DNA of 64,000 nt from Streptomyces sp. WAC 04229 (GCF_003947455.1 NZ_QHJH01000006.1:1-64000), one strand, 5' to 3'; shown: positions 54,009 to 63,643, numbered from the stretch's first letter. The notes: a model not told the origin generated them from the letters alone. A program made the numbers and translations.

Positions 54009-54022
54009 GTACATCGTTGGAA
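54009..54022. promoter_or_regulatory. LacI-type operator upstream of the GH127 gene
   Basis: GTACATCGTTGGAA, 107 bp before the GH127 start. It is the weakest of the five sites (about half the positions symmetric) but keeps the central CnTCGTTG pattern. Confidence 0.45.
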
Positions 54023-54132
54023 GACGGGAGCGCACTGAGGATCAGAGCACACCCCCGTGACGACCGTCCAGGGGTGTGACCCGCCCGATCCGGCCGGACG
54101 CGCGCTTCCGGCCAAGGGCTCTCGGCAGCGGC

Positions 54133-54834
54133 TCAGGACCGCCCGGGACGGTCGGAGTCGGGCACGGCAACGGGCCGGAGCACCGTCAGCGGCCCCTCCT
54201 GGCGAGCCACCATGGCGAAGGGGAACCTGTCGACCTCCAGGCAGAGACCGACGTCGTCGGGGTGGTACCCGCTCCGCAGTCCTCCGGCGAGTTCGGCCGC
54301 GGCGCGTGAGGCGCCCGCACGGTGGACGTAGGGGGCGGCGTCGACACCGCCACCGTCCACGCAACGCCCGATGTACTCGGCACAGGCCAGGTCCTCGTCG
54401 GCCCTGCCGTCCTCCCCGGTGACGACGAACGTCACCGGACCGGCCTCCTGGCTCCGCAGGAACCGCGCGGTGGGTCCGGCCACCACGAAGCTCGCGCACA
54501 GGACCAGCGGTGCGTCCGCGACGGCCAGCGCGCCCACGGTTCCCGCCGTCGTCTTCTGCACCAGCGTGCGGCCGGCGAAATCGGCGGACCTGAGCAGGCC
54601 CGGCGAGTTCACCGCGTCGAACCCCGCCGCCGGAGCACCGTCCTTCAAGGCGAGCCAACCCGGCCGGCTCTCCTTCAACTCGAGCGCCGCACGCTCCGTG
54701 GAGGCGAGGACGATCCTCTCCCCGCCACGCGAGAAGGCCCAGGCGGCCACGGTGAAGGCCCGCATGACGTCGATGACGACCGCGACGCGGGGGACGTCGG
54801 TCAACTCCGGTATGCCGACGAACTGATGATCCAT
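54133..54834 (-). CDS. ComB-like 2-phosphosulfolactate phosphatase family protein
   Basis: 233 aa, cytoplasmic. The opening [20 protein letters not shown], a central [20 protein letters not shown] and [13 protein letters not shown] match the ComB family (VVIDVLRATTT ... NSP ... SFVNA). The family hydrolyses 2-phosphosulfolactate in coenzyme M biosynthesis in archaea, but in Streptomyces its substrate is unknown. The ATG at 54834 has a weak ribosome binding site. It lies between the furanoside locus and an unrelated hydrolase and transcribes towards the former. Confidence 0.7.
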   Translation of the reverse strand: MDHQFVGIPELTDVPRVAVVIDVMRAFTVAAWAFSRGGERIVLASTERAALELKESRPGWLALKDGAPAAGFDAVNSPGLLRSADFAGRTLVQKTTAGTVGALAVADAPLVLCASFVVAGPTARFLRSQEAGPVTFVVTGEDGRADEDLACAEYIGRCVDGGGVDAAPYVHRAGASRAAAELAGGLRSGYHPDDVGLCLEVDRFPFAMVARQEGPLTVLRPVAVPDSDRPGRS

Positions 54835-54973
54835 CGTGTCATTGTGCCGCCCGGCCGGTCGTCGACTGCCTCGGCCACGGCGTCGTGGCCGACGTCGGAC
54901 GGGCCGCGCTGCCTCTTGCCGTAACCGCAAGATGGAGTGCCAGGCCAGGGGGCGGCTGGCAAGACTGCGAACC

Positions 54974-56002
54974 ATGACCCCAGCACCACGGCCGATGCCG
55001 CACACCTTCCGCCGTTCCGCGCGAACGGTGGCAAGCGTTCTCCTCACCCTCCTGTTCACCATCGCCACCGCGTCCTGCTCCACACCGGCAGCGGTGGACG
55101 ACGCCCCCGCGTACGCCGCCGTCACCCAAAACGATCCCCGGTTCGAGAAGGACTTCCGCCACGAGTTCGCCGACGTCGACGGGGTCCGTATGCACTACGT
55201 GAGGGGCGGCAGCGGCACGCCGGTCGTGCTGATCCACGGTTGGCCGCAGACCTGGTACGGCTGGTGGCCGATCATGCCGGAACTCGCCAAGCACCACACC
55301 GTCTACGCCGTAGACCTGCCCGGACTGGGCGACAGCACCGGCTCCCCGTCCGGCTACGACAAGGCCACGCTGGCGCGGTACGTGCACAAACTGGTCGCCG
55401 ACCGGCTCGGGCTGCACGACGCCCGCGTCGTCGGGCACGACCTCGGTGCCGCGGTGGCATTCCAGTACGCGAGCCAATTCCCGGACGACACCGCGCGCCT
55501 GGGCTACCTGGACCTGCCGCTGCCCGGGCCCGCGATCGACGCGCCCACCTACCGCTCACTGAGCTGGCACATCGCCTTTCACGCCCAGCGGCGCGTCCCC
55601 GAGGCGGTCGTGGGAGACGACGTCAGGAAGTACCTGTCGCTGTTCTACCCCCAGGTCTCGTACCGTGGCACGGCGTTCGGCGGCACGTCCGACGACGCGC
55701 CGTTCACCCGCGCCGAGATCGACGAGTACGCCCGCACCTACAGCCGGCCCGAGGCCCTCTCGGGGGGCTTCGAGCTCTACCGCGCTCTGGAACGGGACGT
55801 CCGCGACACCGTGGCCGCGGCACCGGTACGCGTCCCGGCCCTGCTCATGACCGCGGAAGGACAACTCGACGCGATCCGCGGCACAGTGGCCCCGCGCGTG
55901 ACCAACATCGAGCGGGCGGTGGACGTTCCGCGAGCCGGACACTGGCTCGTCGAGGAGAACCCCCGCTTCGTCACCGCCGAACTCCTGAGGTTCCTCGACT
56001 GA
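54974..56002 (+). CDS. Alpha/beta hydrolase lipoprotein, epoxide-hydrolase-like
   Basis: 342 aa. The signal peptide ends in a lipobox (IATASCS), so it is anchored outside. The HGxP motif is intact (IHGWPQTW). The nucleophile elbow is VGHDLGAA with Asp156, and the likely catalytic His is His323 (PRAGHW). Asp as nucleophile indicates the epoxide hydrolase/dehalogenase group, unusual for an exported lipoprotein. It is a paralogue of the cytoplasmic hydrolase at 2248-3186. The substrate is unknown. Confidence 0.8.
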   Translation: MTPAPRPMPHTFRRSARTVASVLLTLLFTIATASCSTPAAVDDAPAYAAVTQNDPRFEKDFRHEFADVDGVRMHYVRGGSGTPVVLIHGWPQTWYGWWPIMPELAKHHTVYAVDLPGLGDSTGSPSGYDKATLARYVHKLVADRLGLHDARVVGHDLGAAVAFQYASQFPDDTARLGYLDLPLPGPAIDAPTYRSLSWHIAFHAQRRVPEAVVGDDVRKYLSLFYPQVSYRGTAFGGTSDDAPFTRAEIDEYARTYSRPEALSGGFELYRALERDVRDTVAAAPVRVPALLMTAEGQLDAIRGTVAPRVTNIERAVDVPRAGHWLVEENPRFVTAELLRFLD

Positions 56003-56153
56003 TGACCACGCCGGGTTCGCGAGCCGCCCGCTGTGGTCCGTGGGGGCCACCCCGGACACGACACGGTCGGCCGGCCTCGACCCACTGGGCCTCGATCCGC
56101 CGTGCCGGGGTAGTCGGGACAGAGGACGGGAACCGGATCAGGAGGTGCCGAAG

Positions 56154-56567
56154 GTGAGCGAATCATCCCTACGGGCAGTGGGCTGGGCGAAGTCGTTGCC
56201 GCTCACCAGCGATGTGAGGACGGCGCGGGACTGGGCCCGCGGCCACCTGCGGCAGATGCGGTGGACCGCCACGGCTCCGGAGACGGTGGACGCCGTGCTG
56301 CTGACCGTCTCGGAGCTCGTCACCAACGCCCAGGTGCACGCCCGCAGCAACGCGCAGTTGATGATGACGTGGGACGAGCACTGCCTGCACATCGCCGTGC
56401 ACGACTCTTCCGGCGAACTCCCCCTGGCCCGGGCGGCGAGCCCCGACCGCCTGGGCGGACGCGGGATGTTCCTCGTCGAGGCGCTGGCGGACGACTGGGA
56501 GGCCCGCGCCTGTCCCGACGGCAAGACCGTGATCGCGTGTTTCCGTCCGCCCGCCGCGACTTCGTGA
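56154..56567 (+). CDS. HATPase_c anti-sigma-type ATP-binding protein
   Basis: 137 aa from a GTG with GGAGG 9 nt upstream. It has the GHKL ATP-binding fold of RsbW/SpoIIAB-type regulators: SELVTNAQVHARSNA (N-box), then LGGRGMFLVEALADDWEA (G-box). These small cytoplasmic proteins bind ATP and control sigma factors or STAS antagonists. A STAS protein lies at 59016. The pairing is a suggestion only, because they are 2.4 kb apart. Confidence 0.85.
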   Translation: MSESSLRAVGWAKSLPLTSDVRTARDWARGHLRQMRWTATAPETVDAVLLTVSELVTNAQVHARSNAQLMMTWDEHCLHIAVHDSSGELPLARAASPDRLGGRGMFLVEALADDWEARACPDGKTVIACFRPPAATS

Positions 56568-56591
56568 CACCCGCGAGGTCCCGGCGCTGAC

Positions 56592-57044
56592 TCACGTCTG
56601 GTCGCCCGCCCCCGGGGAAACCTGCCGCTCGAAGAGCGTCTCCAGCACAACCGTCGCACTGGTCCCGCTGACCCCGGCAATGGCGTAGATACGGCGCAGC
56701 ACGTCCTGCAGCTGCTCGGTGGTCGCGGTCCTGACTTTCACCAGCACCGAGGCGCTGCCGGCGATGACGTGCGCCTCCAGGATCTCGGGCAGCGCGGCGA
56801 AGTCCTGCGCGGAGTCTCCCATCCACGCCGTCGAGTCGACCATCACGTAGGCGAGGACACCGCACCCGACCGACGCCGGGTCCACTTCGGCAGTGGTCCG
56901 TCGGATGACCCCCCGCTCCCGCAGCTTGCGCACACGCTCGTGGGCCGCCCCGGCGGACAGGCCCACGGCCTGGCCGAGCACGGCGTAGGACTGCGTGGCG
57001 TCCTGCTGGAGTCGCGTCAGGAGGACACGATCGATGTGATCCAC
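56592..57044 (-). CDS. Lrp/AsnC family regulator
   Basis: 150 aa. An HTH (LLTRLQQDATQSYAVLGQAV then LSAGAAHERVRKLRERGVI) is followed by a RAM/AsnC sensing domain (VLAYVMVDS ... VLVKVRTATTEQLQDVL). The length and domain order are standard. It is transcribed away from the SMP-30 gene at 57143, with 98 bp between starts, so it may control that gene. The effector, probably an amino acid, is not known. Confidence 0.9.
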   Translation of the reverse strand: MDHIDRVLLTRLQQDATQSYAVLGQAVGLSAGAAHERVRKLRERGVIRRTTAEVDPASVGCGVLAYVMVDSTAWMGDSAQDFAALPEILEAHVIAGSASVLVKVRTATTEQLQDVLRRIYAIAGVSGTSATVVLETLFERQVSPGAGDQT

Positions 57045-57142
57045 AATTCTCCATTCGCCCTACAGGTGCAGGCACAATACGTCATCCTAGAATATGCGTG
57101 CCATGCCGAAGTTTGTTCGGCCCGTCTGTGGGAGGGGACCCC

Positions 57143-58102
57143 ATGCCCGACGAGAGCCCTGCGCTGTACGAGATGCTCGACGACCGGTTCCGTGCCGGGC
57201 GGTGCATGAACGGCGACGACGGCCTGGAGGTGCTGTACACCGGCTGCCGTTGGGCCGAGGGGCCCGTCTACGTGCCTGCCTGGCGGCAGGTGATCTGGAG
57301 CGACATCCCCAATGACCGGATGCTGCGCTGGGACGAGGAGACCGGCGCCGTCAGCGTCTTCCGCCGTGCCGCCGGGCACACCAACGGCAACACGCTCGAC
57401 CGGCAGGGCCGGCTGATCACCTGCGAGCAGGGCAACCGCCGGGTGACACGGACCGAGCACGACGGCACGGTCACGGTGCTGGCCGACCGCTGGCAGGGCA
57501 AGCGCCTGAACAGCCCTAACGACGCGGCGGTGAAGTCGGACGGCTCCGTCTGGTTCTCCGACCCGGACTTCGGCATCACCAGCGACTACGAGGGCTACCG
57601 CGCCGAGAGCGAGATCGCGGCCAACAACGTCTACCGGATCGACCCGGACAGCGGTGCGGTGGACCTGGTCGCCGACTGCTTCGCGGCGCCGAACGGGCTC
57701 GTCTTCTCGCCGGACGAGCGTCAGCTCTTCGTCTCCGACACCCGGGCCGGCTGCATCCGGGTCTTCGACGTACGGGACGACGGCACCCTCTCCGACGGCA
57801 AGATCTTCGCCGAGGCCGCCCGTCGCGCGAACGCACGCTTCGACAACCTCCGGTTCGACGCCGACGGCCGGCTCTGGGCGGCCGCGATGGCGGACGGGGT
57901 GCACTGCTACGACCCCGACGGCACGCTGATCGGGCGGCTCGACGTCCCTGAGGCGGTGGCCAACATCTCCTGGGGCGGACCCAAGCGCAACCGCCTCTTC
58001 ATCACCGCGGAGACCAGCCTCTACTCGGTCGTCATGGGGGTCACGGGCACGCACCCTACCGGCCCGGGGCGGCGGCCCTGGCTGGACCCGGAGCCCAGGT
58101 GA
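57143..58102 (+). CDS. SMP-30/gluconolactonase family lactonase
   Basis: 319 aa with GGAGGGG before the ATG. It is a six-bladed propeller with the family motifs RWAEGPVYVP (metal-binding Glu), NGNTLDRQGRLITCEQGNRR, LNSPNDAAVKSDGSVWFSDP and PNGLVFSPDERQLFVSDT. The enzyme opens sugar lactones such as gluconolactone, galactonolactone or arabinonolactone. An IclR regulator follows and an Lrp regulator diverges from it. A role in oxidative degradation of the sugars released by the furanoside locus is possible but not shown. Confidence 0.87.
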   Translation: MPDESPALYEMLDDRFRAGRCMNGDDGLEVLYTGCRWAEGPVYVPAWRQVIWSDIPNDRMLRWDEETGAVSVFRRAAGHTNGNTLDRQGRLITCEQGNRRVTRTEHDGTVTVLADRWQGKRLNSPNDAAVKSDGSVWFSDPDFGITSDYEGYRAESEIAANNVYRIDPDSGAVDLVADCFAAPNGLVFSPDERQLFVSDTRAGCIRVFDVRDDGTLSDGKIFAEAARRANARFDNLRFDADGRLWAAAMADGVHCYDPDGTLIGRLDVPEAVANISWGGPKRNRLFITAETSLYSVVMGVTGTHPTGPGRRPWLDPEPR

Positions 58103-58171
58103 CCGTTCGGCCGAGGCAGGTCGAGGCGGTCCGGACTTGCGGGTGGCCGTGCGCGCGAGCAGGGTGGAGAG

Positions 58172-58930
58172 ATGAGTGGTAAGGACGGTCCCACACTCAT
58201 CTCGTCGGTGCAGCGAGCCTTCCGGCTGATGGAAGCGGTCGGCGCGCACGAGGGCGGCGTCCCGGCCAAGCAGCTGGCACGTGAGACGGGACTGGCCCTG
58301 GCCACCACCTACCACCTGCTGCGCACCATGGTGCACGACGGCTACGTGCGCAAACTCGACGACGGCACGTTCGTCCTCGGCGAGAAGCTGGGCGCGCTGC
58401 ACGGCGGAAGCCGCGAGCAGGCGGCACTCAGCAGGGTCCGTCCGACGCTCGCCGAGTTGCGCGACGGCCTGTCCGCCGCGGCCTACCTGACCTTCTACGA
58501 AGACGGCGAGATCCGGGTCGCGGAGATCGTGGACGGCCCGAAAGCCCCCCGTGTCGATCTGTGGGTCGGCTTCGAGGACGCGGGACACGCCACGGCGCTC
58601 GGCAAGTGCGTGCTGCGCGAACTGGATCCGGAGGCCCGCGCCGACTACCTCTCCCGTCACACGCTGAACGACCTCACCCCTCGTACCATCACCTACCGCC
58701 GTGACCTGCTGCGACGCCTGGACGCCGCGACTCAGGTCCCCGCCGTGACCGACGTCGAGGAGTACGCGCTGGGCACGGCGTGCGTGGCGGTGCCCGTGCG
58801 CCAGGGCGACACCATCGGCGCGCTCGGGATCTCCGTGAACGTCAGCCGTGCCGCATCGCTCGGCGACGCCGTGGCGCGACTGCTCGGCACCGCGGAACGG
58901 GTCTCCCGGGGGCTCTCGCTCACCATCTGA
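58172..58930 (+). CDS. IclR family regulator
   Basis: 252 aa. The N-terminal winged HTH (LARETGLALATTYHLLRTMV) and C-terminal IclR sensing domain (GHATALGKCVL ... YALGTACVAVPVRQGDTIGA, then LGISV) are complete. IclR proteins usually control catabolic genes; the SMP-30 lactonase gene is directly upstream in the same direction and 70 bp away, so it is the natural partner. The ligand is unknown. Confidence 0.9.
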   Translation: MSGKDGPTLISSVQRAFRLMEAVGAHEGGVPAKQLARETGLALATTYHLLRTMVHDGYVRKLDDGTFVLGEKLGALHGGSREQAALSRVRPTLAELRDGLSAAAYLTFYEDGEIRVAEIVDGPKAPRVDLWVGFEDAGHATALGKCVLRELDPEARADYLSRHTLNDLTPRTITYRRDLLRRLDAATQVPAVTDVEEYALGTACVAVPVRQGDTIGALGISVNVSRAASLGDAVARLLGTAERVSRGLSLTI

Positions 58931-59015
58931 AATCCAGGCCCTTGTGAGGGGGTGGCCGCGTCCCGTTTCCTGGATGAGACGGGGCAAATAGGACGGCAAT
59001 GTGAGGGATGGATAA

Positions 59016-59426
59016 GTGACTGACCAGAGCCTGGCAGGACCGTACGAGTACGGATCGGTCGCCCACCACGTGACGAACGGCTGGACCGTCGTCGGCGCCA
59101 GTGGTGAGATCGACATCGCGTTCGCGCCCGTCGTGCGAGCGGCGGTGGTCCGGCTCCTGGACGAGGGCCACCTGCACTTCGTCCTGGACCTGTGCGGTAC
59201 TCCGTTCCTGGACTCGGCGGGCCTCGGCATGATCGTCGCGGTCACCAAGCGCATCCAGGCACACCATGGCTCCCTGCGGATCGCCTGCGACGACGAGCGG
59301 CTGCTCCGCGTCTTCACCCTCGGCGGGCTGCGTCCCGTCTACTCCTTCCACGACACCGTGGACCAGGCCGTCGCACAGCCCGCGGGTGCCGAGGAACTCG
59401 CCGACTGGCCGCACATACGGCACTGA
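59016..59426 (+). CDS. STAS-domain anti-sigma factor antagonist
   Basis: 136 aa with a GTG start. The single STAS domain has the phosphorylation loop FLDSAGLGMIV with Asp66-Ser67; the Ser is the usual target of an RsbW-type kinase. Such proteins release sigma factors by binding the anti-sigma protein. The GHKL ATPase at 56154 is a possible partner on family grounds, but the genes are not adjacent. Confidence 0.88.
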   Translation: MTDQSLAGPYEYGSVAHHVTNGWTVVGASGEIDIAFAPVVRAAVVRLLDEGHLHFVLDLCGTPFLDSAGLGMIVAVTKRIQAHHGSLRIACDDERLLRVFTLGGLRPVYSFHDTVDQAVAQPAGAEELADWPHIRH

Positions 59427-59465
59427 CGTACGAGCCAAGCGATCGTGGACCCTAGACTCACCGCC

Positions 59466-60071
59466 ATGAACCGATGGGAACAGCTGACCGGTGGCACGTC
59501 CGGTGAGCAGTACGCCGCTCGTTTCGCGGAGCTGGCGGAACACGGGCAGGACGTACACGGTGAGGCCCGGCTGTGCGCCACGCTGGTGCCCCCGGGGGCC
59601 CGCGTGCTCGACGCGGGCTGCGGTACCGGCCGAGTCCTGATCCAGCTCGCCCGGCTCGGATACGACGGCGTCGGCGTCGACCGCGACGCCTCCATGCTGG
59701 CCGTGGCCCGGAGAAGCGCACCACGGCTGACCTGGCTGCAAGCCGACCTGTCGGACTTCGACCCGGCCGCCGCCGGTGTCACCCCCGGCTTCGACCTCGT
59801 CATCGCCGCGGGCAACGTCTTTCCGCTCCTCGCTCCGGGCACCGAGGCGGACGTCGCGGCCGTGCTGGCCCGCGCGCTGCGCCCGGGCGGCCTGCTCGTC
59901 GCGGGCTTCGGCCTCGACCGGGACCATCTGCCCGTGGCGCCGAGCCTCACCCTTGCGCAGTACGAAGCCCACTGCACCGGAGCCGGCCTGACCCTCACCG
60001 ACCGCTTCGCCACCTGGGACGCCGACCCGTATGACGGTGGCGGCTACGCGGTGAGCGTCCACCGCCGCTGA
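59466..60071 (+). CDS. Class I SAM-dependent methyltransferase
   Basis: 201 aa. The SAM-binding motif I is VLDAGCGTGRVLIQLAR, followed by VGVDRDASM and LAPGTEADVAAVLARALRPG. The ATG at 59466 is preceded at 59453-59458 by TAGACT, a good -10 hexamer only 7 nt from the ATG, and there is no ribosome binding site, so the mRNA is probably leaderless. The acceptor is unknown. Confidence 0.82.
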   Translation: MNRWEQLTGGTSGEQYAARFAELAEHGQDVHGEARLCATLVPPGARVLDAGCGTGRVLIQLARLGYDGVGVDRDASMLAVARRSAPRLTWLQADLSDFDPAAAGVTPGFDLVIAAGNVFPLLAPGTEADVAAVLARALRPGGLLVAGFGLDRDHLPVAPSLTLAQYEAHCTGAGLTLTDRFATWDADPYDGGGYAVSVHRR

Positions 60072-60148
60072 CATCGCCCCGGCACCGACCAGCCGCACGC
60101 CTCGTGGAACGCGCCGGCCGCGACATCGCCGCCTCCGAATCCGCCGGG

Positions 60149-60391
60149 TCAGAACGGCATGTGGCCACGGGCCCGGCGACCGGCCGAACCACTGCGACCG
60201 ACGGCCTTGGAGCTGCTGCGGAAGGGCTTGCTGAATGCGCGGCCCAGGATGCCGGGCGCCTTGCCGCCGGCCCGGGAGCCGGCGCCCAGCGTTCGCTGAG
60301 TGCCGCGCTGCGGACGATGGGACAGGCGCGGTACGAGGAACGCGAGCACGGCGAGAACGACGCATACGGCGACGATTCCGACGATCATCAT
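60149..60391 (-). CDS. Small membrane protein, DUF6411-like
   Basis: 80 aa from the first of two ATGs at 60391, with AGGAGG 7 nt upstream. One N-terminal membrane helix (MMIVGIVAVCVVLAVLAFL) is followed by a basic, Arg/Gly/Ser-rich cytoplasmic tail ending GHMPF. From memory this is the DUF6411 pattern found in many Streptomyces; its role is unknown. The 3' end faces the methyltransferase end with 77 bp between stops. Confidence 0.7.
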   Translation of the reverse strand: MMIVGIVAVCVVLAVLAFLVPRLSHRPQRGTQRTLGAGSRAGGKAPGILGRAFSKPFRSSSKAVGRSGSAGRRARGHMPF

Positions 60392-60510
60392 GATCGGACC
60401 TCCTGACGTGAGACGTAGCTGTCGGTTGCCCTGCGGATGGGGGCACATGCGTGCCGGGCGGAACGGCCCATGGGCCGACCGCCTTCGTATCGCGGGGGAG
60501 AATGAGCCGC

Positions 60511-61497
60511 ATGGCCATGGTGAAAGACGTCGATGTCCGGCGCACGGAGCACTGCGAGACGGCGGCGCTGGGTGTCCTCCTGCGGCACGAGGGACTCGAC
60601 CTGTCCGAGCCCATGCTCTTCGGGCTCGGCTCCGGCCTGTCCTTCGTCTACTGGGCGAGCAAGAACATGGACTTCCCCTTCCTGGGCGGCCGGGTCAAGC
60701 CGTTCGAACTCACCAGAAACCTGGCCGCCACACTCGGACTCGAGCTGCGGGTCGAGGAGACCACCTCCCCGCGCAAGGCGTGGCAGAACGTCGCGGCACA
60801 CATCGACGCCGGCCGGCCGGTGGGTCTGCAACTCGACAGCTACCACCTGGACTACTTCACCACCAAGGTGCACTTCGGCGGACACATCGTCGCCATGTAC
60901 GGCTACGACGAACACGACGCCTACCTGGTGGACACCTCCCAGCAGGGCGGATCCGTCTCCACGAGCCGCGCCGCCCTGGCCGGTGCCAGGGCCGCGCGCG
61001 GCCCGATGACCGCACGGCACCGGTCCTTCACCCTCACCGTGCCCGGCGGCCCGACGCCACCGCAGGACCGGATCGTCCCCGCGATCAAGAGCTGCGCCGA
61101 CGCCTTCCTGAACCCGCCCATCGCGAACCTGGGCCACCGGGGCATCGAGAAGGCCGCCACACAAGTGCCGAAATGGCTGGAACGTACCGGCCATCCGCAG
61201 GAGGACCTCCCAAGGGCCGCCCTCCTCATGGAGCGAGCCGGCACCGGCGGCGCCCTGTTCCGCAACCTCTACCGGGACTTCCTCGCCGAGTGCGCCCAGC
61301 AGATCGACGACGACCACCTGCGCACCGGCCACCGCCTGTACGCCGAGGCGGCCACCCTCTGGACGCGGGTGGCCGCACTCGTCGCGGCAGCGGGCGAGTC
61401 CGGCGACGCGAAGAACCTCACGGAGGCCGGCTCCGTCCTCCACGAACTCTCACGTGTCGAACGCGACGCGATGCGTGCACTCAGCCTGCTCCGGTGA
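60511..61497 (+). CDS. BtrH N-terminal domain protein (acyltransferase/peptidase-like)
   Basis: 328 aa. The ATG at 60511 has GGGGGAG 10 nt upstream; 60502 is too close and 60517 too far. Residues about 10-135 resemble the BtrH_N domain (RRTEHCETAALGVLL with Cys15, then GGHIVAMYGYDEHDAYLVDT), a papain-like fold with a Cys and a His. The rest is helical and of the DUF4872 type. In butirosin biosynthesis BtrH transfers an acyl side chain; here no clear natural-product cluster is next to it, so the substrate is unknown. Its 3' end overlaps the next gene's 3' end by 17 bp. Confidence 0.75.
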   Translation: MAMVKDVDVRRTEHCETAALGVLLRHEGLDLSEPMLFGLGSGLSFVYWASKNMDFPFLGGRVKPFELTRNLAATLGLELRVEETTSPRKAWQNVAAHIDAGRPVGLQLDSYHLDYFTTKVHFGGHIVAMYGYDEHDAYLVDTSQQGGSVSTSRAALAGARAARGPMTARHRSFTLTVPGGPTPPQDRIVPAIKSCADAFLNPPIANLGHRGIEKAATQVPKWLERTGHPQEDLPRAALLMERAGTGGALFRNLYRDFLAECAQQIDDDHLRTGHRLYAEAATLWTRVAALVAAAGESGDAKNLTEAGSVLHELSRVERDAMRALSLLR

Positions 61498-63637
61498 AGC
61501 GGACGGACCAGTAGGCGGTGCGGTCCAGATAAGCCGTCTGGGCAGCCGCGCCCGTGAGACCGTAGGCCCCGTCGTAGGTCCGGTACCCGGGGCTCTCCGG
61601 CGGGACGGCGGCTGCCGGTTCGATCTGGCTGCCTTCGTGCCACTCGTTGAAGGACGTGACCGACACCCAGGTCGGGGAGCCGCCGATGGCGGGATCGAGG
61701 GCGTTGTTCCACTGCCGGTCGTATGCCGCGCCGTTGTTCCGCTCCACGGTGGGCGTCGTGTTGCCGGGCACGGCACGGTCGTCGAGGTAGCCGGGTGCGA
61801 CGGAGGGTGCCCAGATCAGGTCGTGGGCCCGGGCGTGGTCGCCGGCCTGCTTCCAGCCCGGAGCCGTGGCGCCCGCGATCCCGTCGTAGGTGTACATCCC
61901 GGAGAAGTGCGCGATCTTGGTGGTGTCGGTGGTCTGGGCGAGCACACTGCTGGTGCCGGTGACCTGGTCGAGCGGGGACCAGTCGGTGATGTCGAGGCTC
62001 TGGAAGACGTAGAAGGCGTTCTTGCCGCCGTGCTCGGGGGAGCGGTAGAAGGCCGGGTGGTCGCCGTAGGTGCTGTTGATGTACCGGACGTCGGCCACGG
62101 TCGACGCGGCGGTTCGTCCGGCGTACGGCTCCAGGTGCCAGGCCACCTTGATGCCCTTCTTCCGGGCGGCGTCGAGGACACCCCGGGCGAGCCGGTCCTC
62201 GTAGCTGCCCTGGCCCCACCAGCTGTAGACGAGCACGCCGGCGCCGGATCGGGCGATCCATTCCATGTGCCGGGTCACGGCGCCGGTGAAGTCGCCGGAG
62301 TCGTAGGGGCCGAGAGCCGGGTAGAAGTCGGCTCCGATGGCGCCCGGAGGGGTCTGGCCGCCCTGCTGCCAGTGCCGCCAGCTGCCGTTCGTCGCAGGGC
62401 TCCCGTACCAGGGGTAGTAGAAGAGGTGCACGTTCGGGTTGAGGGCTTCGGCGGTGGGCTCGGTGGTGACGCTCAGGGTGTCGATGTCGAACAGCGCGCC
62501 GCTGCCGCCGGTGAACCGCAGGAACAGCGGACCGGACGCGGTGGCGCCGAGCGTGGTCGAGACGTCGGTGAAGGTCTCCCAGCCGCCGGTCACCGGTACC
62601 CGTACCGAGCCGAGCAGGGTGCCGGTGGCCGAGCCGGACCGGACCTCGACGGTGCCGCCCGCACCGGCCGACGAGACCCTCGCCGAGAAGGAGCGGGCCC
62701 CCTCGGTGGAGACGTTGGCGTAGCCCACCCAGTCGCCGTTGTCGATGTAGCCCAGTGTCCGCCCGCCGCCGGCACCGGCGTGCGGGGCCGCCTGTACACC
62801 GGAGCCCGTCGTGTACGACTCCGCCTCGATCCGGTCGGCGCCGCCGGGGGAGGAGCAGTCGGCCGGAGCCTGCCCGGCCGCGTAGCGGACGGCGCCCAGC
62901 AGCAGGGAGCGGAAGGCCGGATCGCCGTAGGACTGAGCGGTGTGGCCGAGTCCCGTGTAGAAGGAGCGGCCGTCGCCCTGGCTGTGACACCAGGTGATGG
63001 GATGGTCGGCACCCATGCTGCCGCCGCTGTAGGTCGTCTCGTCCAGGGTCTGGAGCACGTGGACGCCGGGACGGGGACTGGCGCGGTAGTTGTACCACTC
63101 GTCGGTACGCGTCCACGTCGCACCCAGGTGGGCGGTCGCGGGATGGGTGCGGTCCTCGGTCGCCAGCGTTGCCTGCTGGATCGCGGGGTGGCTGTCGAAG
63201 TAGGCGCCGACGAGCCGGCCGTAGTAGGGCCAGTCGTACTCGGTGTCGGCGGCGGCGTGCACCCCGACGAATCCGCCGCCGGAGTCGACGTACGTCTCGA
63301 AGGCGGCCTGCTGGGAGTCGTCGAGGACGTCTCCGGTGGTGTTGAGGAACACCACCGCCTCGTAACCGGACAGGCCGGAGGGCGTGAAGGCGGCCGCGTC
63401 CTCGGTGGCGGTGACGGTGAAGCCGCCCTGGCTGCCCTGCTCGCGCAGGGCGTCGATGCCGGCCGGGATGGCGTCGTGCCGGAAGCCGGCCGTCTTGGAG
63501 AACACCAGGACGTCGAAGGCGGCCGCTCTTCGCAGTGGGTCGGCCTGCGTCACCGGTGCCGGTGCGGCGAGGGCGCACGCCACGGCCGTGGCGAGGACCG
63601 CCGCTCCGCGACGCAGGCGTCTGGTGAGCGTGGACAC
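61481..63637 (-). CDS. Secreted ThuA-CBM6-GH99-like fusion enzyme
   Basis: 718 aa from a GTG at 63637 with AAAGGGG about 9 nt upstream. Order: signal peptide (about 1-32), ThuA domain (about 40-255: VLVFSKTAGFRHDAIPAGID, GGGFVGVHAAAD), CBM6-type module (about 270-395: GRTLGYIDNGDWVGY ... GALFDIDTL), then a GH99/GH71-like barrel (HLFYYPWYGSP ... VSVTSFNEWHEGSQ). GH99 proteins are alpha-mannan or related endo-enzymes. The fusion of a ThuA domain with such a barrel is unusual. It follows the partial CBM gene by 6 bp and is likely in one operon with it. It overlaps the BtrH-like gene's 3' end by 17 bp. Confidence 0.8.
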   Translation of the reverse strand: MSTLTRRLRRGAAVLATAVACALAAPAPVTQADPLRRAAAFDVLVFSKTAGFRHDAIPAGIDALREQGSQGGFTVTATEDAAAFTPSGLSGYEAVVFLNTTGDVLDDSQQAAFETYVDSGGGFVGVHAAADTEYDWPYYGRLVGAYFDSHPAIQQATLATEDRTHPATAHLGATWTRTDEWYNYRASPRPGVHVLQTLDETTYSGGSMGADHPITWCHSQGDGRSFYTGLGHTAQSYGDPAFRSLLLGAVRYAAGQAPADCSSPGGADRIEAESYTTGSGVQAAPHAGAGGGRTLGYIDNGDWVGYANVSTEGARSFSARVSSAGAGGTVEVRSGSATGTLLGSVRVPVTGGWETFTDVSTTLGATASGPLFLRFTGGSGALFDIDTLSVTTEPTAEALNPNVHLFYYPWYGSPATNGSWRHWQQGGQTPPGAIGADFYPALGPYDSGDFTGAVTRHMEWIARSGAGVLVYSWWGQGSYEDRLARGVLDAARKKGIKVAWHLEPYAGRTAASTVADVRYINSTYGDHPAFYRSPEHGGKNAFYVFQSLDITDWSPLDQVTGTSSVLAQTTDTTKIAHFSGMYTYDGIAGATAPGWKQAGDHARAHDLIWAPSVAPGYLDDRAVPGNTTPTVERNNGAAYDRQWNNALDPAIGGSPTWVSVTSFNEWHEGSQIEPAAAVPPESPGYRTYDGAYGLTGAAAQTAYLDRTAYWSVRFTGAG

Positions 63638-63643
63638 GGTTCA

